Source: Parachlamydia acanthamoebae
Lineage (GTDB): Bacteria > Chlamydiota > Chlamydiia > Chlamydiales > Parachlamydiaceae
DNA: 64,000 bases
Assembly (NCBI RefSeq): GCF_000875975.1
Contig: NZ_BAWW01000002.1
Location: 1-64,000 of the forward strand
Direction: 5' to 3'
In this document: piece by piece, positions 9,159-17,160 of the stretch
Layout of the letters: every line of letters starts with the position of its first letter
How positions within the stretch are numbered: the first letter of the stretch is position 1
The notes under the pieces: generated by a model
Told to the model about the DNA's origin: nothing
Seen by the model: only the letters and a program-made list of their open reading frames with translations
Database searches by the model: none
Program-made: the position numbers and the translations under genes

Positions 9159-9813
9159 AATTGAGATTGTTCAAACATCTTTTGAAAAAAACTTGTCTAG
9201 GGATGTGATAAAAGCGATTGATTTAATCTGGGAGAAGGAAAGTCTAACGCGCCCTATTTTCAATGGGAAAATTTTCTGTGTGCTTTCTTTTCATGAACAA
9301 ACATTAACGGGTCAATTTATTGAATATAAGACTTATCTCGCCAGGCTGCGGGATTCAGCTTTAAAAGAATTTTTACCCGTCTATGTTTTGGGAGTGACTG
9401 GTATTACTCAGTGGAGAAACCAGTTTTTATTTGGCAAGCGTTCTGAAGGTGTGACTTTATATCCTGGGCATTATGAATTCGCTCCCGCTGGAGGAGTCGA
9501 TCTTGGTGCGGTGAATGGGAATTGTATTGATCTTCAAAAGCAAATTTTAATTGAGCTAGAAGAAGAGGTTCGCTTACAAGAACATGAGGTAAGTTCCATT
9601 GCTCCTTGGATTTTGATGCGCGACAAATATTCGGGGGACTATGAAGTTTGTCTACACATTCACTTGGATCCTCAATATTCACATGCAGAAATAGCGCCTA
9701 CTCCTGAATATTCATCCTGTCTTTGGATCGAAGCTGATCAGTTGCATGCGTTCATATTAAAGCCCGCCCTTTCTTTTGTTCCTTTTACCTATTCCTTGCT
9801 TCAGCAGATTTAA
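9118..9813 (+). CDS. NUDIX-like hydrolase
   Basis: 231 residues. A NUDIX-type segment lies at about residues 124-154: FAPAGGVD, then a spacer, then LIELEEEV, resembling GX5EX7REUXEEXGU with the Arg of the box replaced. Catalysis is therefore likely but not certain. NUDIX enzymes cleave nucleoside diphosphates linked to another group. It overlaps the HAD gene by 41 bases (MM start at 9118/9121), so it is the last gene of the nonulosonate operon. It may hydrolyse or proofread a nucleotide sugar. Confidence 0.7.
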   Translation: MMNYQIIQLSTHFKIEIVQTSFEKNLSRDVIKAIDLIWEKESLTRPIFNGKIFCVLSFHEQTLTGQFIEYKTYLARLRDSALKEFLPVYVLGVTGITQWRNQFLFGKRSEGVTLYPGHYEFAPAGGVDLGAVNGNCIDLQKQILIELEEEVRLQEHEVSSIAPWILMRDKYSGDYEVCLHIHLDPQYSHAEIAPTPEYSSCLWIEADQLHAFILKPALSFVPFTYSLLQQI

Positions 9814-9872
9814 TCACCCAAAAAAACAGCTTTCCGCTATAATTTTCCCTTTTGTTGGCAAAGGACCGCATC

Positions 9873-10898
9873 ATGAAATACACAAACTTTCAAGCTTTTG
9901 AAAAACACGTGCGTCATTCGGCCCCTCAACATTTTTCTCCGATTTATTTGCTTATCACACCCGATGATTTTGAAAGGCAAAAAGCAGAGAATCTTTTGCG
10001 CAAGGAAGTTTTAGGCAGCCAGATGTCTTCTCCCTATGCTTTTGTCCAAAAAGAAGCTGAATCTCTGCCTATCCAAGAATTAAAAGAAGAATTGAATACG
10101 GGTGACATGTTTGCCTCACGTCGAGTTGTGTTGATTCAGCATCTGGATGCTTTAAAAAAGCCTCAGCGGGAATACTTAGAAGAATACTGTCTCCATCCTT
10201 CCGCACAACTTTGTTTAGTTTGCTCTGCAGCAACTTTTAATCGGACCACTCAGCTCTATAAAAAAATGGAGAAAGCCGGCGTTATTTTTGATGTAGAGGA
10301 AAAAAAACCTTGGGAGCTTGAAAAATATTTGATCGAGCAAGTCATTGCAGATGCACGCGTTGAAGGGAAATCCATGGATAGCAGTGCCGCACAACTCTTA
10401 GTCAAGCAGGTCGGAACAAATCGATCGATGTTACATCAGGAGCTTGAAAAGCTATGCTGTTATGTGGGAAACCGTACAAGCATCACTACGCAGGATATTC
10501 AAGCCATTTGTGCGAATGTGCCATCTGAAACGATTTGGCAGCTTGGAGATGCAATTTTTCAACGAGATATCAAAAGTGTGATTCGTATTGGCTTGGCTTT
10601 GCTTGATGAAGGAACTCCTTTTTTAATTCTATTGCGTCAAATACGCTCACAGTTTCAGACAAAATATCAATTATGCTCGATTCATGCTGCCGGCGGAAGC
10701 CCTGCAGATATGGCCGCCCAGTTTCCTTATATGAAAGGGGCTATTTTGGAAAAAAATTTAAGCATGGCTCGCGCTTATGGTTTAGAGCGTTTTAAAAAAG
10801 GAATGATGCTGATCGATGAGACAGAGCTTCTTGCCAAAAATAGTGGTTCAGATACTGCTTGCTTGGCAGAAAGACTTTTTATTAAATTGACTTGCTAA
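9873..10898 (+). CDS. holA: DNA polymerase III delta subunit
   Basis: 341 residues. The protein follows the HolA layout: an N-terminal AAA-like domain lacking a Walker A (FSPIYLLITPDDFERQKAENLL), LCLVCSAATFNRTTQLYKKM, EKKPWELEKYLIEQV, DSSAAQLLVKQVGTNRSMLHQELEKLC, then a C-terminal helical collar. It is the clamp-loader subunit that opens the beta clamp. AAGGA at 9861-9865 is spaced 7 bases from the ATG at 9873, so the upstream in-frame TTG at 9852 is not used. In C. trachomatis a hypothetical protein (CT047) stands in this position beside the RsmI-like CT048. Confidence 0.85.
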   Translation: MKYTNFQAFEKHVRHSAPQHFSPIYLLITPDDFERQKAENLLRKEVLGSQMSSPYAFVQKEAESLPIQELKEELNTGDMFASRRVVLIQHLDALKKPQREYLEEYCLHPSAQLCLVCSAATFNRTTQLYKKMEKAGVIFDVEEKKPWELEKYLIEQVIADARVEGKSMDSSAAQLLVKQVGTNRSMLHQELEKLCCYVGNRTSITTQDIQAICANVPSETIWQLGDAIFQRDIKSVIRIGLALLDEGTPFLILLRQIRSQFQTKYQLCSIHAAGGSPADMAAQFPYMKGAILEKNLSMARAYGLERFKKGMMLIDETELLAKNSGSDTACLAERLFIKLTC

Positions 10899-10931
10899 AG
10901 GGAGATCACGGACCTCCCTTTGATTTTTTTT
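10897..10931 (+). terminator. rho-independent terminator after holA
   Basis: AAAGGGAG (10897-10904) pairs with CTCCCTTT (10914-10921), an 8-bp stem with a 9-base loop, followed by GA and eight T. The 5' arm starts within the holA stop codon. The convergent secreted-protein gene ends right after it. Confidence 0.85.
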
Positions 10932-11513
10932 CAAGGATATAAAATTTGACCGCGTGAAGCCCTATAAATAAGCCTAGACACTTTTTCAAATTCCTCTTTA
11001 GCTGTGTCGTAATTTTCTGGCTCAAAACAGCAATAAATTAGATATACAGCCTGGTATGAAATTTGATTCGGAATGAACTGCAGCAAATAAAAACGTCCAA
11101 TCCCTTTGTTGGGCACGAAAATGTCTCCCTCACATTGGATGTTCGATCCCTCTTGCTGAGTGTAAATGGGGTTATGAAAGAAGACCCGGTGTTCGAGTCC
11201 TTCTTGTTCTAAAAATTCCGCGACATTTCTCGATTTGTAGTACCAAAAATTGTTGCGCGTAATCAAAAACGTAAAGCCACTGTCTTGATAGAATTTTTTT
11301 TCATATGTGCCAATGTAAAGTCCACTAGGGGCTTCAGAGCGAATCAATTGATAGGTAACGTGGTGCAACAATAGCAATCCCCGATCCATCTGAGCTTTCG
11401 ATTAAATCGATAAAAATGGCAAGGCCCTCATTTGATGAGGGGTCTTCTTGTGAATACAAAGAACTGACTAGCATTAGAAAAGCAATAAAACGAATCAGGC
11501 TAAACTTTTTCAT
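10931..11513 (-). pseudogene. secreted hypothetical protein broken by a +1 frameshift
   Basis: The downstream frame is open for 152 residues from an internal ATG at 11389 that has no ribosome site. In the frame beside it, an ATG at 11513 has AAGGA 6 bases upstream and begins MKKFSLIRFIAFLMLV followed by SSLYSQEDP, a clear signal peptide. That frame stops soon after IDLIESSDGSG. Removing one G from the GGGG (CCCC on the plus strand, 11379-11382) joins the frames as SSDGSGLLLLHHVTYQLIR. So the gene was one secreted protein of about 193 residues, now split. No family is recognised. A sequencing error in the G tract would give the same picture. Confidence 0.72.
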
Positions 11514-11666
11514 GTGAATTCCTTTATGGCGTGAATTTCATTTTCCTTTTTGCAAGATATGCAAAGTAATTCTATGTTACGAGAGCCGTTTTTTTTAGGT
11601 GAATTAAAATTTTACAAAAGCTTAAAGAGTCACTTGAGATTATCCCGTTCGTTTCCCTTTTCTCTT

Positions 11667-12344
11667 TTATTGTAATAAGCATACTTTTTTGTTAGATTTG
11701 GTTTTTAAAGCTTCTTGAGGTTGGGTATATGTGGCTTGAACACGCTGCAAAATTTCCCAAGCCGTTTTTGATATGGCAATAATAGGTAAAGTCTCTTCTT
11801 CCATATCGGATAAGCGAAACAGCTTTTCCTGGGCCATATCCAATAGTTCTTCATCTCTTAGTAAACTTTCCATGCTTTGATGTTCTGTTATCACAATTTG
11901 CTTAGCAAATCTGAAATTGTAGGCTTCAGATTGAAAGGACCTGTCGTCTACTACCAAGCAAAAGGGGCATTCTTGGATAAATGTAATTAAGGGACGGCAT
12001 TTTTCTATCAAGCAATAGCGTTTTTCTACAGCTTTTTTATAGCCATTAACAATAGGGCGTAATGATTCCATACTTTTATCAGTTATAAATCCATCAGGAT
12101 GTTCTCTCACATGACGTACAACCGAAGCATAGCTTTCACCTAAAAATGCTTTCACATAGACTTGTTCCATCCCAATAAGACAACTAAATTGCATTTGAGC
12201 TAGAACACCGACGGCTATCGCTATTGAGGGCAGGTGTTTCTCTGGGTTGTGATTTTTATCTTTGTCACTGATAATTTTAGAAGAGATAAGAATATCTCTC
12301 GGGCTATTCATTAAACTATTCATTATATCACTTACGTCATTCAT
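11667..12344 (-). CDS. hypothetical protein with a C-terminal CaaX-like box
   Basis: 225 residues, no recognised domain. A short hydrophobic stretch lies at about 40-60 (SIAIAVGVLAQMQF). There are several Cys (CLIEKC, ECPFCLVV). The last residues are TKSNKKVCLLQ: two lysines, then C-L-L-Q, which fits the eukaryotic CaaX prenylation motif with Gln as X (farnesyl type). Only intracellular bacteria that inject proteins into eukaryotic cells could profit from this, so an effector is possible. GGAG lies 7 bases before the ATG. The gene is divergent from the methylase gene. Confidence 0.75.
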   Translation of the reverse strand: MNDVSDIMNSLMNSPRDILISSKIISDKDKNHNPEKHLPSIAIAVGVLAQMQFSCLIGMEQVYVKAFLGESYASVVRHVREHPDGFITDKSMESLRPIVNGYKKAVEKRYCLIEKCRPLITFIQECPFCLVVDDRSFQSEAYNFRFAKQIVITEHQSMESLLRDEELLDMAQEKLFRLSDMEEETLPIIAISKTAWEILQRVQATYTQPQEALKTKSNKKVCLLQ

Positions 12345-12549
12345 GAAGAAGCTCCAGTAAAAAATCTATGATGTTTACAGGTAATCGAGGGAGATATTTT
12401 TCTCTATAATCGTTTGGTTTTTTGTTTAAAAGAGACGAGACAGCGAAGCTGGGAATTGATTTAGAGGACCTTAATGATATAACAGTTGCAATTTATCTGA
12501 ATTTTGACTAAGCTTTCAGCGAATTTAAATATTTAAAGTGTACAAATTT

Positions 12550-13266
12550 ATGTCTCCTGCTTTGCTTCTTTTACCTAATCTGCTTGGGGAATTGCCTCAG
12601 CATCAGTTCTTTTTACCAGCTAGCGTTGATCAAGCTGTAGAATCCATCGATGGATTAATTGCAGAAAGTGAAAAAGCAGGGCGTCGTTACCTAGGGCGAT
12701 TTCAAACAAAGCGACCAGCTCGTGAAATTCCAATTGCCTTATTAAATAAAAATACACCTGATGAAGATTGCGATTTTCTCTTAGAACCGATTCGTAAAGG
12801 GGAGAGATGGGGGCTTGTATCTGATGCTGGTCTTCCATGCATTGCTGATCCTGGTTACCTTTTAGTTCGACGCGCTCGTCAATTAGGTATTTCAATTCAA
12901 ACTTTTACTGGGCCTTCCGCTTTTGTGATGGCTTTAATTCTTTCTGGACTTCCCGGGCAGTCTTTTTCTTTTCATGGCTATGTTCCTAAAGAGCCTGGAG
13001 ATCGAGAAAAGAAAGTAAAAGAGTTTGAGAATAACTCCATTCGTACAAATGCAACTCAAATTTTCATGGACGCTCCACATCGTAATCAACATACCTTGGA
13101 AACGTTATTGAATACTCTTCAAGATTCCACTCTTCTTTGTGCGGCTTGGGACTTAACCTTACCAAGTCAAGGGATCGTAACCCAACCTATTCGCAGTTGG
13201 AAAAAGATGCCTTTGCCAAACCTTGCTAAAAAAAATGTTGTTTTTTTGTTGCACGGGAATGTCTAA
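12550..13266 (+). CDS. RsmI-like SAM-dependent methyltransferase (tetrapyrrole methylase fold)
   Basis: 238 residues. The signature SDAGLPCIADPG (about 90-101) corresponds to the RsmI/YraL motif, followed by TGPSAFVMALILSGLPGQSFSFHGYVP and FMDAPHRN. RsmI methylates the 2'-O of C1402 in 16S rRNA. This protein is shorter than E. coli RsmI and lacks the usual N-terminal LYVVATPIGN, reading LLLLPNLLGE instead, so the substrate may differ. In C. trachomatis an equivalent (CT048) holds the same place. The ATG at 12550 is preferred to the GTG at 12538; neither has a strong ribosome site. Confidence 0.8.
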   Translation: MSPALLLLPNLLGELPQHQFFLPASVDQAVESIDGLIAESEKAGRRYLGRFQTKRPAREIPIALLNKNTPDEDCDFLLEPIRKGERWGLVSDAGLPCIADPGYLLVRRARQLGISIQTFTGPSAFVMALILSGLPGQSFSFHGYVPKEPGDREKKVKEFENNSIRTNATQIFMDAPHRNQHTLETLLNTLQDSTLLCAAWDLTLPSQGIVTQPIRSWKKMPLPNLAKKNVVFLLHGNV

Positions 13267-13543
13267 GTTGTTAATTAATTCTTTTAGCAAATAATTTTAG
13301 CTTTGCTTCCCAGAATGCATTTAAGAGAGCATTTTTGCAGTAAGGAATTTTTTACAAATTAAGTGTTTTTAATTCTAAGTCATTGGTAACAAATCATATT
13401 TGCAATCAATGAACTAGAAGAAATTGCTTGAAAAAAACCACTTGTTCCTATATGAATAATGGGAGCAAGGCTGGGCTTCATGGAAAAACTGGCTATTGCT
13501 AGCAGAGCGATGGCTCTATTTTGAAAAACATAAAGAGAAAGAA

Positions 13544-14044
13544 ATGAGACACATCAAAAGCGAACGACTTAAAAAACTTGAAGTGGAGCTTAGCGACCTT
13601 GAACAGTGGCTTAAGCTGGGATTGGTTCCAAAAAAAGACGTTGAAAAGCATAAAGAAGAAATTGAAAATGTGAAGGCTAAGCTTGAAGAAGAAAAAGAAC
13701 GCTTGCAGTTTCTCAAGGAAAGTGGTGAAAGTGAAGAGTATATTACTCCTAAACGCCCCATGAACCGCGGAGCTTACACGGATATGCCAACGATTCCCGA
13801 TATTGATATGGGAGATACTGCGGCAGGCTTGCACGACACCGGATTTGATATGGAAACTGAAGCAAGTGAAGTTGAGAGTTCTGTTATTGAAGAGAGAGAT
13901 GAAACTGAGCACACTGATGACAACCATGAAGAAGACGATCGAGGAAGTGCGACTGAATCTGACGAAGATGATGAATCCTATTTTAGCGATCGCAATCGTT
14001 GGAGAAGAGGGGGCATTATTGATCCCGATGCTGACGACTGGTGA
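13544..14044 (+). CDS. hypothetical acidic protein with N-terminal coiled coil
   Basis: 166 residues from the ATG at 13544 (in-frame TTG at 13496 would add 16). Residues 1 to about 65 are charged, helical and coiled-coil-like (KKLEVELSDLEQWLK, EEIENVKAKLEEEKERL). The remainder is acidic, low in hydrophobics and probably disordered, ending IIDPDADDW. No known domain. It lies between the RsmI-like gene and hemW where C. trachomatis has CT049-CT051, fast-evolving proteins of poorly defined function. Homology to them cannot be claimed by eye. Confidence 0.7.
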   Translation: MRHIKSERLKKLEVELSDLEQWLKLGLVPKKDVEKHKEEIENVKAKLEEEKERLQFLKESGESEEYITPKRPMNRGAYTDMPTIPDIDMGDTAAGLHDTGFDMETEASEVESSVIEERDETEHTDDNHEEDDRGSATESDEDDESYFSDRNRWRRGGIIDPDADDW

Positions 14045-14099
14045 TAAATTTTACTTTTGATTTTGGAGAGCCGAGCTCTCCTTGCCCGTATTTTTAAGC

Positions 14100-15254
14100 A
14101 TGCCCGTTTCTAAAAAACAAATCAGCCTTTATTTTCATATCCCCTTCTGCTCGCAAAAATGTGACTATTGTCATTTTTATGTTTTGCCTGATAAAGATCC
14201 CTTTAAACAACAGTTAATGGAAGGTCTCGAGCTTGAATGGAAAAAAATTCTTCCATTACTTTCTGGGTGTGAAGTCATCTCGATTTATTTTGGGGGTGGC
14301 ACTCCTTCATTGCTAGGCATAGAATCCATTGCGAAGATTCTATCTTGGATTGAAAAGGAGGGAGTTTTGCATTCATATGCTGAAATCTCTTTAGAAGCAA
14401 ATCCTGAAAATGTGAATACCCCCTTGATGAAAGGGTATGCAAACGCCGGAATTAATCGCGTTAGTTTAGGTATTCAAACTTTTGATCCAGCCTTATTAAA
14501 GATTTTACATCGCACACATACTTCCGAAAGAGCTTACCAAGCTGTAGAAGAAATTGCAACGGCAGGTATTCGGAATATTTCAGTTGATTTGATGTATGAC
14601 ATTCCTTGTCAAACCTTTGATCAATGGGTTCATACACTGCAACAAGTCGTCAAACTCCCCATCACACACCTTTCTTTTTATAATTTGACCATAGAGCCTC
14701 ATACAAAGTTTTATAAACAACAAGAGCAGCTTAAAAAGGTGGTTCCAGACCCCGAAACTAGCTTTACGATGTTGACATATGGGATTGAACAGCTTGAATT
14801 ACACGGTTTGAAGCGGTATGAAATATCCGCTTTTGCTCGCGATGCCTGTTACTCACGGCATAATGTAGGTTATTGGACGGCTCGTCCCTTTTTGGGATTG
14901 GGACCTTCCGCATTTAGCTATTGGGAAGAAGAGCGTTTTCGAAATATAGCGCATCTAGGAAGGTATGTCGAAAAATTGCGAAAGGATGAGTCTCCTGTTG
15001 ATTTTCGCGAAAAACTTGGGTATGAAGAGCATCTGCGAGAGTTGTTGGCTGTTGAATTACGTTTGATGAAGGGTGTGAACCTAGAAGAATTTCACAACCG
15101 ACATGGAGCTTTAACACACTCCATGCATGAAACAGTTCGGGCTTTAATCCAATCTGAATTTCTTCTAGAAGATAACCATGTGTTAATCCTTTCTGAAAAG
15201 GGTAAGAACTTTTATGACACAGTCGCAGCAGAAATTGTGGGATGTGAAGATTAA
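14100..15254 (+). CDS. hemW: radical SAM protein HemW (HemN-like)
   Basis: 384 residues. The radical SAM cluster motif is C17-x3-C21-x2-C24 (FCSQKCDYC). The position two residues after C24 is Phe, whereas true HemN (coproporphyrinogen III dehydrogenase) has a fourth Cys there, so HemW, a heme chaperone/insertion factor, fits better despite the usual chlamydial label hemN_1. IYFGGGTPSLL, SLEANPEN, RVSLGIQTFD and the C-terminal HemN_C domain are present. The ATG at 14100 puts the motif at the typical distance. An inverted repeat GGAGAG/CTCTCC just upstream may form a weak hairpin. Its 3' end was duplicated at 15.8-15.96 kb. Confidence 0.88.
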   Translation: MPVSKKQISLYFHIPFCSQKCDYCHFYVLPDKDPFKQQLMEGLELEWKKILPLLSGCEVISIYFGGGTPSLLGIESIAKILSWIEKEGVLHSYAEISLEANPENVNTPLMKGYANAGINRVSLGIQTFDPALLKILHRTHTSERAYQAVEEIATAGIRNISVDLMYDIPCQTFDQWVHTLQQVVKLPITHLSFYNLTIEPHTKFYKQQEQLKKVVPDPETSFTMLTYGIEQLELHGLKRYEISAFARDACYSRHNVGYWTARPFLGLGPSAFSYWEEERFRNIAHLGRYVEKLRKDESPVDFREKLGYEEHLRELLAVELRLMKGVNLEEFHNRHGALTHSMHETVRALIQSEFLLEDNHVLILSEKGKNFYDTVAAEIVGCED

Positions 15255-15628
15255 TAGAGAGGTTTTGGTTGGCTTAGAGGGGTCTCTTCTTGAGCACCAA
15301 GAAGTCTGTGTTTTGCAAAGTGATAGGCTTTTCTAATTAACTCTAAGGCGTAATTGTTAAACCTATCCATTTCCTCCTGTGAGAGATTTAACTTTTTTAT
15401 TTCTTTATTCAGCTTCAGGCACTGATTCGCATATGCGTTCAAATCTACATGTGCAGCAATCCCTTTTTTTATGAGAATCAAATTAAGCTTTCTTAAAATT
15501 TCAGGCGAAATTAAAACCTTAGGTTTGTTCCTTTTAGCCCCACATGTTTTTTCCCATAGGCCTATAATATCTGCAGAATTTGCAAATAAAAATTCTCCAT
15601 GTAAACCGCTTTGAAAGTGCATGTTCAA
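15251..15628 (-). CDS. hypothetical protein, copy A of a tandem-duplicated pair
   Basis: 125 residues, no recognised domain. It shares with the protein at 15960-16304 the order WEKTCG, LRKLNLIL with KKGIAAHVD, LNLSQEE, and AYHFAKHRLLG near the end, so the two are paralogues. Predicted mostly helical, soluble, basic. The stop overlaps the hemW stop by 4 bases (convergent). Possible starts are MNMHF at 15628 and the nearby second Met; choice not decided by a clear ribosome site. Confidence 0.7.
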   Translation of the reverse strand: MNMHFQSGLHGEFLFANSADIIGLWEKTCGAKRNKPKVLISPEILRKLNLILIKKGIAAHVDLNAYANQCLKLNKEIKKLNLSQEEMDRFNNYALELIRKAYHFAKHRLLGAQEETPLSQPKPLY

Positions 15629-15804
15629 TCCTTTGTAAGGTTTTTGTCTCGAAGTACACTAAGGTGATGGCTTTATAAATTCAAGGCTTTTTGTATGGAT
15701 ATTCAGGTTCGGTAGTGCGGTTAGTGATCGACGGAGCTTTTTCTTAGACACGCCATGTAGGAAAGTTATCGGGAATTTCAAAGGTAAGGAAGTGCTAAAA
15801 AATA

Positions 15805-15963
15805 GGCGTGAACTTAGGAGGATTCCAAGCCGGCATGGAGCTTTAACCCACTCCATGCTTGGACTATACAAAATTTAATCTGAATTTCTGCTAGAAGAAT
15901 GCTTTCTGAAAAGCAAGAACTTTTGACATTGTCGTTGCAGAAATCGTTGGAAGTGATGATTAG
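15805..15963 (+). pseudogene. decayed duplicate of the hemW 3' end
   Basis: This stretch matches the last 150 or so bases of hemW (15080-15254) in order: GCATGGAGCTTTAAC then CACTCCATGC, ATCTGAATTTCT, CTAGAAGA, CTTTCTGAAAAG, AAGAACTTTT, GCAGAAAT and a final GATGATTAG. It has deletions and frame breaks and encodes nothing whole. With copy B of the small gene next to it, it shows a tandem segmental duplication. Confidence 0.85.
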
Positions 15964-16304
15964 TAAGTTGGCCGGTTAAAAGGTGTATAGGTGGCATTTG
16001 GATTGCCATGAGTAGCTTTTCTTGCAAAATGAAAGGCCATTTTACTTAAATCGCTTTTGTATTTGTGAATTTTTTTACAGCTTTCTTCATCAAGATTTAA
16101 TTCTTTAATTCTTTCTCGAAGCTTAAACTTTTGCTTATCTTCTGTTTCAGGGTCTACTTGCACGGCAAATCCTAATTTGGCAATGATTAGATTAAGTTTA
16201 CTTAAAGTATTCTTATCTATCTTTATCGTGTCTCCACAGGTGCTTTCCCAAAGTTTTGTTATTTCTGAAGAATTTGAACTTAAAAACTGGGTATATAGAT
16301 TCAT
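15960..16304 (-). CDS. hypothetical protein, copy B of the duplicated pair
   Basis: 114 residues from the ATG at 16304, which has AAGGA about 7 bases upstream; an ATG at 16337 would add 11 residues with no ribosome site. Conserved with copy A: LWESTCG, LSKLNLIIAKLGFAVQVD, RIKELNLDEE, MAFHFARKATHG. The two copies have diverged widely (roughly a third identical by eye) but both frames are intact, so both may be functional. No known domain. Confidence 0.7.
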   Translation of the reverse strand: MNLYTQFLSSNSSEITKLWESTCGDTIKIDKNTLSKLNLIIAKLGFAVQVDPETEDKQKFKLRERIKELNLDEESCKKIHKYKSDLSKMAFHFARKATHGNPNATYTPFNRPTY

Positions 16305-16383
16305 ATTATTTTCCTTTTGTGAATTATTGATGATCAATAACTCTAAAACAACCTATTTTTTAAGAAAAGCCTTTTTAATAGTT

Positions 16384-17151
16384 CTAAAATGGGTATTCAG
16401 GTAATGCTTCGTTATCAGATATCCACAAAGCCTTATGTGCTGGGACTCCAATCCGTTGAGCAGGTAGATTATCAGGATCGTAAGGTGCAGTTAACACATG
16501 TTTTAGCATCTCTTTTTTGCCTTTTCCTAAAACATAAATGACAATTGCTGAAGCTGCGTTGATGCATTCGAAAGTGAATGTCATACGCCAGGTGTTTTTT
16601 TGAGGGACGAAATTTGCCACCACTAAACGTTCAGGGGCATGCAAAGCATGTGTTTTAGGAAATAAAGAGGCTGTATGTCCATCTTCACCCATTCCTAACA
16701 TGACTAAATCCAGAGCATGGTTGGGTACATATTTTAGAATTAAATTTTCATAGGCTAATGCGTTTTGCTCGATATGATCTTCCGCATGCATGCGAAAAAT
16801 GTGCTCTACTTTTAAAGGGAGAACTTTAAATCCTGATTCCATGGCCATGTGATAGTTACTTTCAGGATTAGATGGGGGAACCGAACGCTCATCACTCCAA
16901 AAAAGTCTAACGTTTTCCCATTTAACTCTAGGCCGATTTTCAGGTTTAGCTAGGCGTTTAAATAAAGCACCGGGAGTGGATCCTCCCGATAAGGCAACAT
17001 TAAAAAAGCCTTTGGTTTGAATCGCGTGTTCTGCAAGCGTGATAAAATGCTCTGTGCAAAAATCTAAGGTTTGTTCGTGATTGCCTGGAATGATCAAATC
17101 CCTTCGTTCATCAAATCCCAAAATCTCTTTTTCCCAAAAAAATTCAACCAT
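16384..17151 (-). CDS. pgl: 6-phosphogluconolactonase
   Basis: 255 residues (DevB type). Motifs: VALSGGSTPGALFKRLA (about 50-66), VRLFWSDERSVPPSNPESNY (about 85-104) and DLVMLGMGEDGHTASLFP (about 150-168), the glucosamine-6-phosphate isomerase-like active site. It hydrolyses 6-phosphogluconolactone to 6-phosphogluconate, second step of the oxidative pentose phosphate pathway. It is the last gene of zwf-opcA-pgl, 9 bases after opcA. Confidence 0.94.
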   Translation of the reverse strand: MVEFFWEKEILGFDERRDLIIPGNHEQTLDFCTEHFITLAEHAIQTKGFFNVALSGGSTPGALFKRLAKPENRPRVKWENVRLFWSDERSVPPSNPESNYHMAMESGFKVLPLKVEHIFRMHAEDHIEQNALAYENLILKYVPNHALDLVMLGMGEDGHTASLFPKTHALHAPERLVVANFVPQKNTWRMTFTFECINAASAIVIYVLGKGKKEMLKHVLTAPYDPDNLPAQRIGVPAHKALWISDNEALPEYPF

Positions 17152-17160
17152 TATTTCCTC

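Noticed and set aside
13499-13927. Long reverse open frame opposite the acidic coiled-coil gene
   Set aside because: A mirror frame rich in Phe/Ser arising from the Glu/Lys-rich plus-strand gene; no ribosome site.
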